Source: Muribaculaceae bacterium
Lineage (GTDB): Bacteria > Bacteroidota > Bacteroidia > Bacteroidales > Muribaculaceae
NCBI GenBank assembly: GCA_017964485.1
Contig: JAGCRW010000020.1
Span: 1 to 51,256 of the forward strand
Direction of reading: 5' to 3'
DNA: 51,256 bases
A program made the translations under genes and the position numbers. The first letter of the stretch is position 1. The number at the start of each line of letters is the position of its first letter. This document shows, in pieces, positions 32,659 to 40,828 of this stretch. The notes beneath the pieces are model-generated. The model was given only the letters and a program-made list of their open reading frames with translations, had not been told where the DNA came from and ran no database searches.

Positions 32659-33402
32659 TTATTGCTCCATATTCTCGAAGGAGTCAATAATCTTTTGCCA
32701 CTCTTTTGGGAGGTCTTTGAGGTTGTTGGTTCTCACCTCTACGCAGCCAACGGAAGCTGGGCCGTAGTAGTCATCGCCTTTGAAGAGAGTGTATTTTGTG
32801 GATACGCCATAGTCGGCATATTCGCTTGGATCGCTGAATTCCATCATTGACTCGGCTACTTCTATTTTTTTGCCGTTCCAGGTGAACTTTTGGTAGAAGG
32901 TTGAGCTGGCGCCGCCGCTACCCAAGCTCACGAAATGTTTTTTATTCTCGTTTAAGAGGAAATACCCGTTGAGTACTGCAGCGTCAAAAGCTGGTTCAAA
33001 ACAGTCTTTTTTCTTGTTATAAAGGTAGATATTGTTATAAGTGCGCGATGCTGCTGGACCTACAAAGAGGTCAACATGTCCGTCGAAGTTCATGTCGATA
33101 AAGCGCACTTCGCCCGAAGTCGCCTCGTGATTGAAGGTTTGCAGCAACTTCTTGCCTTTATAGATTTTTGTGGTGTAAGAGCCGTCTTCGTTCTCTTCAG
33201 ATTCAGCTTTAAATTTGCTGTTGGTTTGTGGTGCATTTAGCACGTTGAAATATCCGTTTTTGTCTACTGGAGATAGCTCTGTTACTTCTTTCTCGGTAGA
33301 TGCAGAGTGCTTTTTGTGATGTGATTTTTTAGTTTGAGCGCAGCTGGTGAGTGTCACAAGCACCATTAAAACAAGTAATAAGCTTTTAATTAAAGTTTTC
33401 AT
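32659..33402 (-). CDS. lipoprotein with FG-GAP/VCBS-like repeat region
   Basis: Protein of 247 residues. Lipoprotein signal ending in VTLTSC (lipid-modified Cys at about 21), then a Lys/His-rich linker KKSHHKKHS. The body has FG-GAP-like strands such as VRFIDMNFDGHVDLFVG and NNIYLYNKKKDCFE, as in XAC2610-type proteins. It is expected to be anchored in the outer membrane. Function unknown. Single gene, terminated by the shared hairpin. Confidence 0.7.
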   Translation of the reverse strand: MKTLIKSLLLVLMVLVTLTSCAQTKKSHHKKHSASTEKEVTELSPVDKNGYFNVLNAPQTNSKFKAESEENEDGSYTTKIYKGKKLLQTFNHEATSGEVRFIDMNFDGHVDLFVGPAASRTYNNIYLYNKKKDCFEPAFDAAVLNGYFLLNENKKHFVSLGSGGASSTFYQKFTWNGKKIEVAESMMEFSDPSEYADYGVSTKYTLFKGDDYYGPASVGCVEVRTNNLKDLPKEWQKIIDSFENMEQ

Positions 33403-33440
33403 AATTAAGACGTTATTTAGATGGTTAATAATATCATTGT

Positions 33441-33875
33441 TTACATCTCGCGTCCCTCAAAGGCGGCGAAGCAGTCGCGCCAGTGCTGGGGGAGGGGGGC
33501 AGGCAGGCGAGTCTCTGGATCGAGATATACCATAACCTGCGAGCACACGCATTTTATTTCTTCGGTGGCAGTATTTTGCAGGATTTGGAGCACTGTGAAG
33601 CTCTTGTTGCCCACGTGGTCGATTTGCGTCTTCACTACTAGAGGCTCATCAAAGAGCGTCTCGTAAAGGAAGTTGCAGTTGATGTTGGCAATCACAACGT
33701 TCACGTTGTTCCAGTCCTGCCGCTCTCCAGCTGCACGCTCGAAATATATGCTCTTGCCGAGGTCAAAGAGGTTGAGATACACCGAGTTGTTGACATGCCC
33801 CAGCGTGTCGAGGTCGCTGAACCGCAGCTGCACCGGCAGCTCGCAGTGGAAGGGATTTTTGATGCTGAAATCCAT
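33441..33875 (-). CDS. acyl-CoA thioesterase, 4HBT (YbgC) family
   Basis: Protein of 144 residues with a hotdog fold. The catalytic-site pattern LRFSDLDTLGHVNNSVYLNLFD has the Asp and the HVNN signature of the 4-hydroxybenzoyl-CoA thioesterase family. It hydrolyses acyl-CoA thioesters in the cytoplasm; the substrate cannot be told. Single gene with a promoter about 100 bases upstream and repeat clusters in its 5' UTR. Confidence 0.88.
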   Translation of the reverse strand: MDFSIKNPFHCELPVQLRFSDLDTLGHVNNSVYLNLFDLGKSIYFERAAGERQDWNNVNVVIANINCNFLYETLFDEPLVVKTQIDHVGNKSFTVLQILQNTATEEIKCVCSQVMVYLDPETRLPAPLPQHWRDCFAAFEGREM

Positions 33876-33886
33876 ATAATATATCT

Positions 33887-33928
33887 AAGTGTTAAGTTTT
33901 AAGTTTTAAGTGTGAAGTGTTAAGTTTC
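33887..33928. repeat. AAGTGTTAAG-type repeat cluster
   Basis: Four to five degenerate units of AAGTTTTAAGTGT directly upstream of the thioesterase start codon, within its predicted 5' UTR. Confidence 0.7.
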
Positions 33929-33972
33929 TCGTTGCAATGGCGTCGCAACATACCGAACTTGTTTATTTTGTG

Positions 33973-34004
33973 CAAAGATAAAAGGTAAAGATTAAAAGAG
34001 CAAA
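33973..34004 (-). promoter_or_regulatory. thioesterase gene promoter
   Basis: On the minus strand TTTG (34001-34004), 20 bases, TATCTTTG (33973-33980). Confidence 0.7.
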
Positions 34005-34023
34005 TTTTTGACAATATCATTTG

Positions 34024-34054
34024 CAAAAAAGCACCGCAGGAATTTTTGCGGTGC
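34024..34054 (-). terminator. terminator of the amylase gene
   Basis: GCACCGCA (34031-34038) pairs exactly with TGCGGTGC (34047-34054); on the minus strand a T run follows (AAAAAA at 34025-34030 on plus). Confidence 0.85.
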
Positions 34055-34101
34055 TTAGTTTATGTGCCCTAAAAGGTTGAGATTAGATTATGACTATTTT
34101 A

Positions 34102-35520
34102 TCACTTGCTCAGGATGTAGGCGGTCATGGGAGCGAGTGTGGCAGTGAGCACACCTTTCTTTACCTGCAGGACTTTTTTGGTGACTGAGTCACGGTATTT
34201 GCCATTCTCAACAGTTACAGGAATGGCCACTGTGGCTGCCTGCTCATCGAGATTGATTATAACGGCCGCTTTCTTTCCACGCTCCACAATAATTTGCTTG
34301 CCATTGTCGCTGATAATAATGTTTTCGGGCTGCACGGCGTTGATGTGGCGGAACTCGTTGATTGCGCGCACCACGGGGTGCTTAAACTCATCGTTGCCAA
34401 CTTTGCCAATCTCGTTGTCGCCCCAGTAGTTCTCACGAGTGCTTCCGTGCGGACGGGAGTAGAAAAGGGGTGTTCCATACTGGCGTGCAGTGAGAAATAC
34501 CCATCCCAGACGCACCAGTTCGTCGCTCATGCCTGCCGATTCATGGGCATTGCAATAGGTGTCGTGCGATTCCACCCAAGTTATCAAGTGAGCGGGATCC
34601 ACACTGTGATGCCAGTTGAGCAGATCGCCCTCTTTAGCATTATGCTTGTTGAGAATGTTGCGGAGCACCCAGCCATAGTTGCTTGCAGTTAGGTCCATAT
34701 ACTCGGCGTAGCCTTGCTCTGGAACATTCCTGTCTTGCAGCACTTCGCCATAAATGAACAGCTGGTCGCGAGGAATGGATAGCCACAATCCTTTCACCGC
34801 TTTGCGTCCCATAGCAACATCCCAGAAGTCGTTTTGTGGCGATTTTGGGTCGCGTGGCTCGTCGGGCAGTCCTATGTGCTTAGCGGTGTCGTAGCGGAAT
34901 CCTCGAGCTCCACATGCCAACACATCGTTTACATATTGCATGTAGTAATATTGGAAATCGGGGTTCTCGGTATTCACGTCGGGCAATTTTCCCATCTCGC
35001 CGGTAGTACACTGGTATCGGTCGCTATAGTCGGCGATGGGCCAAAGTCCGTTGGCATGAAACAGATTCTCACGTCCGTTCACAGCACTGTCGAGCCGCGC
35101 ATTGATGTGGGTGCGGTCAATTACGGTGTGGTTTGGAAGAACATCGACTATCACCCTCAAACCTAGGCTGTTGGCCTTGTCACACATACGCTTGAACTCA
35201 TCGCGACTTCCCAACTGGTAGTTGCCAATAGTCCAGTCGGTGGGCTGATAGTGATAGTACCATTTCCCATTGCCAAAGAGTTGTCGTCCGCCGTTTTCAC
35301 CCATGAAGCATTCGTTGATGGGAGAGGTTTGCACGATGGTGAATCCAGCGTCTTTGATTTCTTGCAGGTGCTGGGAGATGGTATTGAACGACCATGACCA
35401 AGCATGGAGAATAATCTCATCATTGCCCACGGCATTAGAGTTTTGTGCATCTACATTAATGGCCGTCGAGAGGCACATGAGAATAGATGCAAGGGCTAAG
35501 TGTTTAATTTTTGTTGACAT
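34102..35520 (-). CDS. secreted alpha-amylase (GH13)
   Basis: Protein of 472 residues with a signal peptide (cut near VDAQN). GH13 (beta/alpha)8 barrel: region I DVLPNHT (126-132), region II GFRYDTAKH with nucleophile Asp211, region III IYGEV with acid/base Glu259, region IV ESHDT with Asp320. All catalytic residues are present. A small beta domain C ends the protein. It hydrolyses alpha-1,4-glucans in the periplasm or outside. It lies 68 bases after another exported protein gene and may share its transcript; no susC/susD genes are nearby, so this is not a typical starch locus. Confidence 0.93.
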   Translation of the reverse strand: MSTKIKHLALASILMCLSTAINVDAQNSNAVGNDEIILHAWSWSFNTISQHLQEIKDAGFTIVQTSPINECFMGENGGRQLFGNGKWYYHYQPTDWTIGNYQLGSRDEFKRMCDKANSLGLRVIVDVLPNHTVIDRTHINARLDSAVNGRENLFHANGLWPIADYSDRYQCTTGEMGKLPDVNTENPDFQYYYMQYVNDVLACGARGFRYDTAKHIGLPDEPRDPKSPQNDFWDVAMGRKAVKGLWLSIPRDQLFIYGEVLQDRNVPEQGYAEYMDLTASNYGWVLRNILNKHNAKEGDLLNWHHSVDPAHLITWVESHDTYCNAHESAGMSDELVRLGWVFLTARQYGTPLFYSRPHGSTRENYWGDNEIGKVGNDEFKHPVVRAINEFRHINAVQPENIIISDNGKQIIVERGKKAAVIINLDEQAATVAIPVTVENGKYRDSVTKKVLQVKKGVLTATLAPMTAYILSK

Positions 35521-35588
35521 AGATGATATCTATTATTTTTTCAGCTATCATAAATTGGATTACACCTCTGAGCTCTAATCTCTTATAT

Positions 35589-36779
35589 CTACTTGATGAC
35601 CTTTGTTGTCGAGGTGGTGCCGTCGCTATAGGTGGTTACCTTTATGGCGATGCCTGTTGGATTTGTTATCTCCTGTCCTGCCACGTTGAAGTAACGTTCG
35701 GCCACTACGTTCTTTCCTGCCTGAACGCCATCGATGGCCGATGGGAACACCTCGAGATAGACAATGTCCGACGAGTTGCGCACATCGTCAACAGTGTAAT
35801 GTGTCTGTATGCCTATGCGCCAACTGAGCAGTGGATTGTCACCATTGTTGGTGCGATAGAAGTAAACACGGCGCAGATAGAAGTCTTCACCACTAAAACC
35901 ATAAGGAATATCGGTCATGTCCTCTTCGAAGCCATTGGCAGCGCCATAGGTGGCAGCGTCAAATGTGAACAACTGGTCTTCGTCGGTATAGATGCTGTAA
36001 GTCACCTTGTCGGCATGCAGTTCATTTCCATCAACATCTTTCAAGTTGATGTTGAAATCAAAACGTGTGTATCCACTCTCATCGCCACAGTCGTAGAAGT
36101 CCAGAGCTTCGGGATTGGCGGGAACGGCGGGAACGGCCTCGTTAAGTGGAGTAAAGGTTGTTCCCCATTCCATGGTTGCAATCGACTCGTCATCGCTCCA
36201 AATGCCTGCCAGTCCGTGTGCCAGGAGATTGTTGGGATAGTCAGCCGAGGCATCACCTTCAGATCCAACCAGGGTAATGGTGCCATTATTGGGATCTACA
36301 GCATAGGTCACTGCTTCAACACCCTCTTCTGGAACAAACATTAGCCAATAGAAATCATCGCCCAAGTCAATCAAGGTGGTTTCTCCCCATGCCAGAATCA
36401 GGCCATAGTTGTACTCTTCGTTGAAGGCCACATATTGTCCAAGGGGCATCGTAATGGTTGTGCCGTCGTCCGACAGTTCGCCCTGTACCCATACTCCAGT
36501 TCCCTCGCCGTAAGCAAGAGGATCGAGAAGATAGACAGTCTTGTTGTCGTCGGCATAGGTAATCTTCATCTGTCCAGTCTGCTGAGTGGCATCATATCCA
36601 TAGAGGCTTACAGTCAAGTACTCACCCGAACGAGTGTAGGACACTACGTTACCCTCGGGTTGCTCGGTGATAATCTCCACACCGGCTTTGCCAGTGGGTT
36701 TGACCATGGTGTGAACTTTTTGTGCCCCTGCACAAATTGCCATAGACACTAAAATAGTCAGGAGTAATAATTTTTTCAT
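35589..36779 (-). CDS. secreted protein with C-terminal sorting-tag-like tail
   Basis: Protein of 396 residues from the ATG at 36779, which gives the signal peptide MKKLLLLTILVSMAICAGA; an upstream extension is rejected. The middle is beta-rich and acidic with repeated short strands (VSYTRSGEYLTVSLYGYDA, GLILAWGETTLIDLGDDFY) and no motif I recognise. The last 50 residues include ERYFNVAGQEITNPTGIAIKV and a Thr-rich VIK end, which matches the exported-protein tag common in these bacteria (AxRYFNxxGQ...P.GI). It precedes the amylase gene and may be co-transcribed with it, so a role in starch binding is possible but unsupported. Confidence 0.7.
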   Translation of the reverse strand: MKKLLLLTILVSMAICAGAQKVHTMVKPTGKAGVEIITEQPEGNVVSYTRSGEYLTVSLYGYDATQQTGQMKITYADDNKTVYLLDPLAYGEGTGVWVQGELSDDGTTITMPLGQYVAFNEEYNYGLILAWGETTLIDLGDDFYWLMFVPEEGVEAVTYAVDPNNGTITLVGSEGDASADYPNNLLAHGLAGIWSDDESIATMEWGTTFTPLNEAVPAVPANPEALDFYDCGDESGYTRFDFNINLKDVDGNELHADKVTYSIYTDEDQLFTFDAATYGAANGFEEDMTDIPYGFSGEDFYLRRVYFYRTNNGDNPLLSWRIGIQTHYTVDDVRNSSDIVYLEVFPSAIDGVQAGKNVVAERYFNVAGQEITNPTGIAIKVTTYSDGTTSTTKVIK

Positions 36780-36926
36780 AATATTCTTAACGCAGCACTT
36801 TGGTTTGACATTAATGGGAAGGTTATTATGTTCAACAAGAAGTTGTCCAGAATTATGCCATGATAGACTTTCACTTTTCTCAGTGCTGCATTTCAAGAAA
36901 AGAAAATCATTAATGGCATTAATTTG

Positions 36927-36934
36927 CAAATATA
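36927..36934 (-). promoter_or_regulatory. -7 element upstream of the secreted protein gene
   Basis: TATATTTG on the minus strand, exact TAnnTTTG; implies a 5' UTR of about 145 bases. No clear -33. Nothing else was seen in 36780-37015. Confidence 0.45.
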
Positions 36935-37015
36935 AATATAAAAATTGAGAAAATCACTCCATTTGGCAGTTTTGAATCAATGATATACAAAAAAATCGTT
37001 TTTTTCGACAAATCA

Positions 37016-37046
37016 TTTGCCATTTAAAAAAAATGCACTACCTTTG
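37016..37046 (+). promoter_or_regulatory. tRNA-Leu promoter
   Basis: TTTG (37016-37019), 19 bases, TACCTTTG (37039-37046): perfect Bacteroidetes promoter 13 bases before the tRNA. Confidence 0.85.
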
Positions 37047-37059
37047 CACCGCTTTTCGA

Positions 37060-37143
37060 GCCCAGATGGCGGAATCGGTAGACGCGCTGGTCTCAAACAC
37101 CAGTGGGGTAACACCCGTGCCGGTTCGACCCCGGCTCTGGGTA
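37060..37143 (+). tRNA. tRNA-Leu (anticodon CAA)
   Basis: 84 nt class II tRNA. Acceptor GCCCAGA pairs with TCTGGGT (one G-U); anticodon stem CTGGT/ACCAG with loop CTCAAAC, giving anticodon CAA that reads UUG; long variable arm TGGGGTAACACCCGT; T arm GCCGG TTCGACC CCGGC. Discriminator A. CCA is not encoded. Confidence 0.97.
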
Positions 37144-37158
37144 CTGCTTAAAAAGCGC

Positions 37159-37200
37159 AAGGTGCTGAATCTCAATATGATTCGGCACCTTGTTTTATTT
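37159..37200 (+). terminator. tRNA-Leu terminator
   Basis: AAGGTGCTGAATC (37159-37171) pairs with GATTCGGCACCTT (37179-37191) with one G-U, followed by GTTTTATTT. Confidence 0.9.
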
Positions 37201-37366
37201 CTGCTGGAATATTGCTGGAAAATTTTGTTTTCCTTTCATGAGAAGTTGATTCTTTTTGAGGTTCACAATCTGACTGATTAAGGTTCGTGGCGAGAAAGAG
37301 AAGATATTAACGATGTTACACAACATAATAGATTAGTATTAAATATTTAAATTATCTTGTGCATTG

Positions 37367-37396
37367 AACAAGCCCATGAAATGGGTTTGTTTTTTC
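37367..37396 (+). terminator. terminator-like hairpin overlapping a promoter
   Basis: AACAAGCCCAT (37367-37377), loop GAA, ATGGGTTTGTT (37381-37391), then a T run: a good intrinsic terminator form. Its 3' arm contains the -33 element of the next promoter. No gene was found in 37201-37366 that would need it. Confidence 0.65.
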
Positions 37397-37416
37397 CCGG
37401 AAATTGAGTATCTTTG
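37386..37416 (+). promoter_or_regulatory. promoter of the second ECF sigma operon
   Basis: TTTG (37386-37389), 19 bases, TATCTTTG (37409-37416): perfect. Predicted 5' UTR of about 115 bases. Confidence 0.8.
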
Positions 37417-37537
37417 TGCATTCAATAATCGACATTTTAATGCTCTCCAGCATAATTTCCATTTTTTTCTATTTTTGTGTGATTTTTTTGAGAGTTGTGC
37501 GTCTAATGGACAAACAGTTTTAAAACACAAAAAAACA

Positions 37538-38014
37538 ATGAACGAACTAGAAAGCAAATTTGCTCAAACCATCAAGCAGAACAAGAGCACCATATATACT
37601 GTGTGCTACATGTTCTCAAAAGATGCCGACGAGGTGAACGACCTCTTCCAGGAGGCGGTCATCAACATGTGGCGAGGCTTTGAGGGTTTTGAGAACCGCA
37701 GCGACGTGAAGACGTGGATCTACCGCGTCACGCTCAACACCTGCATCTCGCTTGACCGCAAGAAACGGCGCAACGCCACCGAGCCTCTGCCAATGAACAT
37801 CAACCTATTTGAGGACCGCGACGACGACACCCGCCAGGTTGACCTGCTGCACAAGCGCATCAGCCGCCTGCAGCCATTCGACCGCGCTATCGTGCTGCTT
37901 TGGCTCGAGAACATGCCCTACGAGGAGATAGGGCAGGTGGTGGGTATCTCCACAAGCGCCGTGAGCACCCGTCTATACCGCATCAAAGAACAACTTAAAA
38001 AAATGAACGACTAA
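37538..38014 (+). CDS. ECF-type RNA polymerase sigma factor
   Basis: Protein of 158 residues from the ATG at 37538; an upstream in-frame TTG would start inside the promoter. Region 2: YMFSKDADEVNDLFQEAVINM and WIYRVTLNTCISLDRK; region 4: RLQPFDRAIVLLWLENMPYEEI and an HTH ending in VSTRLYRIKEQLKK. It is followed 20 bases later by a membrane protein gene that is probably its regulator. Not closely similar to the ECF factor at 12253. Confidence 0.93.
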   Translation: MNELESKFAQTIKQNKSTIYTVCYMFSKDADEVNDLFQEAVINMWRGFEGFENRSDVKTWIYRVTLNTCISLDRKKRRNATEPLPMNINLFEDRDDDTRQVDLLHKRISRLQPFDRAIVLLWLENMPYEEIGQVVGISTSAVSTRLYRIKEQLKKMND

Positions 38015-38034
38015 CCAAAAAACCTCTCAAAATT

Positions 38035-38622
38035 ATGGATTACGAACTTGACGAAATGCGCCAGCAGATGGCGATATTGAAAGATAAACTCGAGAAGCAG
38101 ACGATAGTTGACGACCGCATAATTCGCCGCGCCATCAAGCATAGCGTGAGCACCATCAACAAGCGTTACCTTGTCATCTCAATCCTCGCGCTGGCGATGA
38201 TACCTTACGGCTACTGGGCCTTCGTGAAATTGAACGGGCTGTCGATGCCCCTGTGGATTGCCTCCTGCGTGATGATGCTTATGGTAGTGGCATTCTGCTT
38301 CTTCAACGGACGCTCCATGCGCGACCCACGACTTGTTGACGGCAACCTCCACGACACTATGCACCGAGTGGCAGCCGCTAAGCGCCGCGACGCTAACTGG
38401 CTGTGGATAGGAATTCCTATGGTTATCGCCTGGGCTGGATGGGTAGGCTGGGAAATGGCGCAGAAGATGGGCGCCGAGCACTTTAAATTCTTCATGCCAT
38501 TCTTCATCATCTGCCTTGTGGCAGGAGTTCTCATAGGTCTGGCAGTGCACTTCAAGACCCAGCGCCACTACCGCGACATCCTCGAGCAGATAGAAGACGC
38601 CGAGCAAAATGAAAAGTGTTAA
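38035..38622 (+). CDS. membrane protein, probable regulator of the adjacent sigma factor
   Basis: Protein of 195 residues. N-terminal 40 residues are charged and helical (DEMRQQMAILKDKLEKQ), then about four membrane helices near 46-64, 73-90, 120-137 and 148-170. This layout is common for Bacteroidetes proteins encoded directly after ECF sigma genes: a cytoplasmic helix that could hold the sigma factor and a membrane anchor. No zinc-binding anti-sigma motif is visible. Ends before a shared terminator. Confidence 0.7.
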   Translation: MDYELDEMRQQMAILKDKLEKQTIVDDRIIRRAIKHSVSTINKRYLVISILALAMIPYGYWAFVKLNGLSMPLWIASCVMMLMVVAFCFFNGRSMRDPRLVDGNLHDTMHRVAAAKRRDANWLWIGIPMVIAWAGWVGWEMAQKMGAEHFKFFMPFFIICLVAGVLIGLAVHFKTQRHYRDILEQIEDAEQNEKC

Positions 38623-38668
38623 GGAGCTACTTCTCCTCTCCCCACCTCAACACTCCTCTCTCAACAGA

Positions 38669-38705
38669 AAAGCCCCAACCCAATTACGGGTTGAGGCTTT
38701 GTTTT
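38669..38705. terminator. bidirectional terminator
   Basis: AAGCCCCAACCC (38669-38681) pairs with GGGTTGAGGCTT (38688-38699) with one mismatch; T run GTTTTGG follows on plus. It also lies just after the tRNA-Tyr 3' end on the minus strand. Confidence 0.78.
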
Positions 38706-38710
38706 GGTAG

Positions 38711-38793
38711 TGGGTAGAGATGGATTCGAACCACCGAAGCGATGACGCAGCAGATTTACAGTCTGCCCCATTTGGCCACTCTGGAATCTACCC
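38711..38793 (-). tRNA. tRNA-Tyr (anticodon GTA)
   Basis: 83 nt class II tRNA on the minus strand. Acceptor GGGTAGA/TCTACCC; anticodon stem GCAGA/TCTGC with loop CTGTAAA, anticodon GTA; long variable arm; T loop TTCGAAT. Discriminator A, no encoded CCA. Confidence 0.97.
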
Positions 38794-38811
38794 ATTTTCC
38801 AAATGCGCTTG

Positions 38812-38842
38812 CAAAGTTAAGCAATTTTTTCCAATCACCAAA
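38812..38842 (-). promoter_or_regulatory. tRNA-Tyr promoter
   Basis: On the minus strand TTTG (38839-38842), 19 bases, TAACTTTG (38812-38819): perfect. Confidence 0.85.
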
Positions 38843-38957
38843 TTTTATGGCGATATTTTGAGAAAAACTCTCGCAAATGTCGCAAAAAACGCGAAAACTT
38901 TATAAAACGATAACTATCTGAAAAACAGGGCTTTTGTCCTGGTGTCTTCTGTGTTTT

Positions 38958-39230
38958 TCAGTCTTTGTCATTAAGTTTGTCGTCGTTTTCTTTTTCCTCT
39001 TTCTCGTAGGTGCCGTATTGCTCTTCTTCGCGTTGCTGCTGGAGTTTCTCTTTTTTACGGAGGGAGAGGTAGAGTAGTAGGATGATGATGAGTCCCACTC
39101 CAATTATGCCAAAATAGTAGAGGTACTCGCCACGGTCGAGGCGGTCACGGCCTACCCAAGCCATAACAGCGAGGTAGGCGAGCATGATAATGGGAAAAAT
39201 CACCGATCGTTTAATCTTTTTGCTGCTCAT
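38958..39230 (-). CDS. small membrane protein
   Basis: Protein of 90 residues. Two helices (about 10-27 and 37-57) and a charged tail KKEKLQQQREEEQYG. It overlaps the end of the exonuclease gene by 20 bases, so it is co-transcribed. Function unknown; similar small two-helix proteins are common in this phylum. Confidence 0.7.
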   Translation of the reverse strand: MSSKKIKRSVIFPIIMLAYLAVMAWVGRDRLDRGEYLYYFGIIGVGLIIILLLYLSLRKKEKLQQQREEEQYGTYEKEEKENDDKLNDKD

Positions 39231-39840
39231 CTTCGTTAATTATATATGGTGATAGATTGGGGTCGAAAAGTCCGTCTTTCAGGTAGTTATAGATTTTGAG
39301 GCAAGCCCAGGCGTCAACGGCGCCATAGTTTTGCTGCGCTGGCGTGAGTTCAGGCGCTTCCCAGTTGGTGAGTTGCTGGCCCTTGGCGATTTTCCCGCCG
39401 AAGAGGATGGCATAAATCTTCTGCAGGCTGATGTCGGTAATGCAGAATTTTCCTACAATCTCCTGAAGGTCAATGAATCCCTGTGGCTCATGGCAGTTGT
39501 CAAACTTGCTCATTATCTTGAAGTCGTCGTGGAGCGAGAGTCCCACCTTCTTGAAACGAGAGTCAGCGAAATACTGCGCTAGGTCTTGCGGCACGCCAAT
39601 CTTGCAGGTGCGGAAGAGGAAACACTCGTCAGGAGTAGAGATTTGTATGAGGGCGGTTTTGTGCACCACGCCTTTGCGGAATGAGGGCCTGGTTTCGGTG
39701 TCGAAGCCCACTATCTCGTGGTTCATCAGCACCCTTACCGCCTCTTTGACGTGAAACATTGAGTCGATGACATGAATGTCGCCAGGAAACATCACCTGCG
39801 GCATACTTTGAATGATGGTTTTGTCAATCGAGATTTTCAC
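39211..39840 (-). CDS. 3'-5' exonuclease, RNase D-like
   Basis: Protein of 209 residues. DEDD-family motifs: Exo I VGFDTETRPSF, Exo II LSLHDDFKIM (the HD-F-K form) and a late YGAVDAWACLKIY (Exo III YxxxD). No HRDC domain, so it is shorter than RNase D. It could trim tRNA or other RNA 3' ends or act on DNA. It has a promoter about 30 bases upstream and co-transcribes the small membrane protein. Confidence 0.88.
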   Translation of the reverse strand: MKISIDKTIIQSMPQVMFPGDIHVIDSMFHVKEAVRVLMNHEIVGFDTETRPSFRKGVVHKTALIQISTPDECFLFRTCKIGVPQDLAQYFADSRFKKVGLSLHDDFKIMSKFDNCHEPQGFIDLQEIVGKFCITDISLQKIYAILFGGKIAKGQQLTNWEAPELTPAQQNYGAVDAWACLKIYNYLKDGLFDPNLSPYIINEDEQQKD

Positions 39841-39870
39841 TTTTTTGCCTTACAACCTATTTTAGTAGTG

Positions 39871-39900
39871 CAAAAGTAATAAATATATTTTTATGAGCAA
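39871..39900 (-). promoter_or_regulatory. exonuclease gene promoter
   Basis: On the minus strand TTG (39898-39900), 19 bases, TACTTTTG (39871-39878). Confidence 0.7.
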
Positions 39901-39927
39901 TGAAATGCGATGTTTTTAACACAAATA

Positions 39928-40812
39928 TCAATCATCGACACCATTCATGTTGTCATCTTCCTCGCTGTCGTCTTGGGGTTCCACTACGCTTGGATTCTTT
40001 ATTGATGATACTTTGGTGATGGTGCCTTTGGAGCTGAGGCCTTTGTAGGCGTTTGACATCACGTTAAGGTTGATGGTGATGTCGCGGTTCACCTGGCGAG
40101 GGCTGTCGCTTAAGGTGTGGGAAAAGAGCCACTGATAGGTCTCCTCAAGGTAGAAGATGCGCGCCAACTGGCCGTGGTTAGCGCCTGGTAGCCATTCATA
40201 TCGCAGCAGTTTGTCATTGCCCTGCTCTTTTAATGCGTTGACCACCTTTTTGGACTGCCCCACTGTCACCGCTCTGTCGGCAGTGCCGTGGAAAATCCAG
40301 AATGGCAGTGTGCCCAATCCCTGCACATCTTTAAGTGTGCATCCGCCGCACAGCGCCATCGCTGCCGCAATCTTGTGAGGATAGGTGCCCACGAAGTCCA
40401 TCGCGCCATATCCTCCCAGACTCATACCCACGACATAGATGCGAGTGGTGTCGACGTTGTAGTTCTTTACCACCCATTCCAGGATGTTGTTCAGGCGCTC
40501 GGGTTTCCATCCTCCGCCTGAGTTCTGTGGGGCTATCACCATCGTCTCGATGTTGCGTCCTTTAGCGATAGCGTCGAGGGTGAGGTATTTATGGAACGAT
40601 CGCAGTCCCCTGCCGCACAGCCTCGCGCCATGCAGGTATATCACTACTGGGAATTTCTCGTTAGGTTGGTCAAAATAGGTCTGCGGCGCATATAGCCAGA
40701 AGTCGTATCCGTTGCTCACCTTGTTGGTCATCGCCGCCATCTTGCCAGGCTGGGCATTGGCCGTCAACAACGTGGTGAAGGTGAGAATGACTATTGTGAT
40801 TAATTTATTCAT
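39928..40812 (-). CDS. secreted alpha/beta-hydrolase (esterase/depolymerase-like)
   Basis: Protein of 294 residues with a signal peptide (ITIVILTFTTLLTANAQ). Alpha/beta-hydrolase motifs: VVIYLHGARLCG oxyanion loop, nucleophile Ser in GMSLGGYGA, Asp in FHGTADRAV and His in GANHGQL. The layout resembles phospholipase/feruloyl-esterase-like and PHB-depolymerase-like hydrolases. The last 50 residues are an acidic, disordered tail (DDSEEDD). It follows queG by 16 bases in an operon, although the functions look unrelated. Confidence 0.85.
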   Translation of the reverse strand: MNKLITIVILTFTTLLTANAQPGKMAAMTNKVSNGYDFWLYAPQTYFDQPNEKFPVVIYLHGARLCGRGLRSFHKYLTLDAIAKGRNIETMVIAPQNSGGGWKPERLNNILEWVVKNYNVDTTRIYVVGMSLGGYGAMDFVGTYPHKIAAAMALCGGCTLKDVQGLGTLPFWIFHGTADRAVTVGQSKKVVNALKEQGNDKLLRYEWLPGANHGQLARIFYLEETYQWLFSHTLSDSPRQVNRDITINLNVMSNAYKGLSSKGTITKVSSIKNPSVVEPQDDSEEDDNMNGVDD

Positions 40813-40828
40813 TTATTTAGATTTAGCG

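Noticed and set aside
35523-36344. Plus-strand frame of 273 codons
   Set aside because: Antisense to the secreted tagged protein; no promoter or conserved motif.
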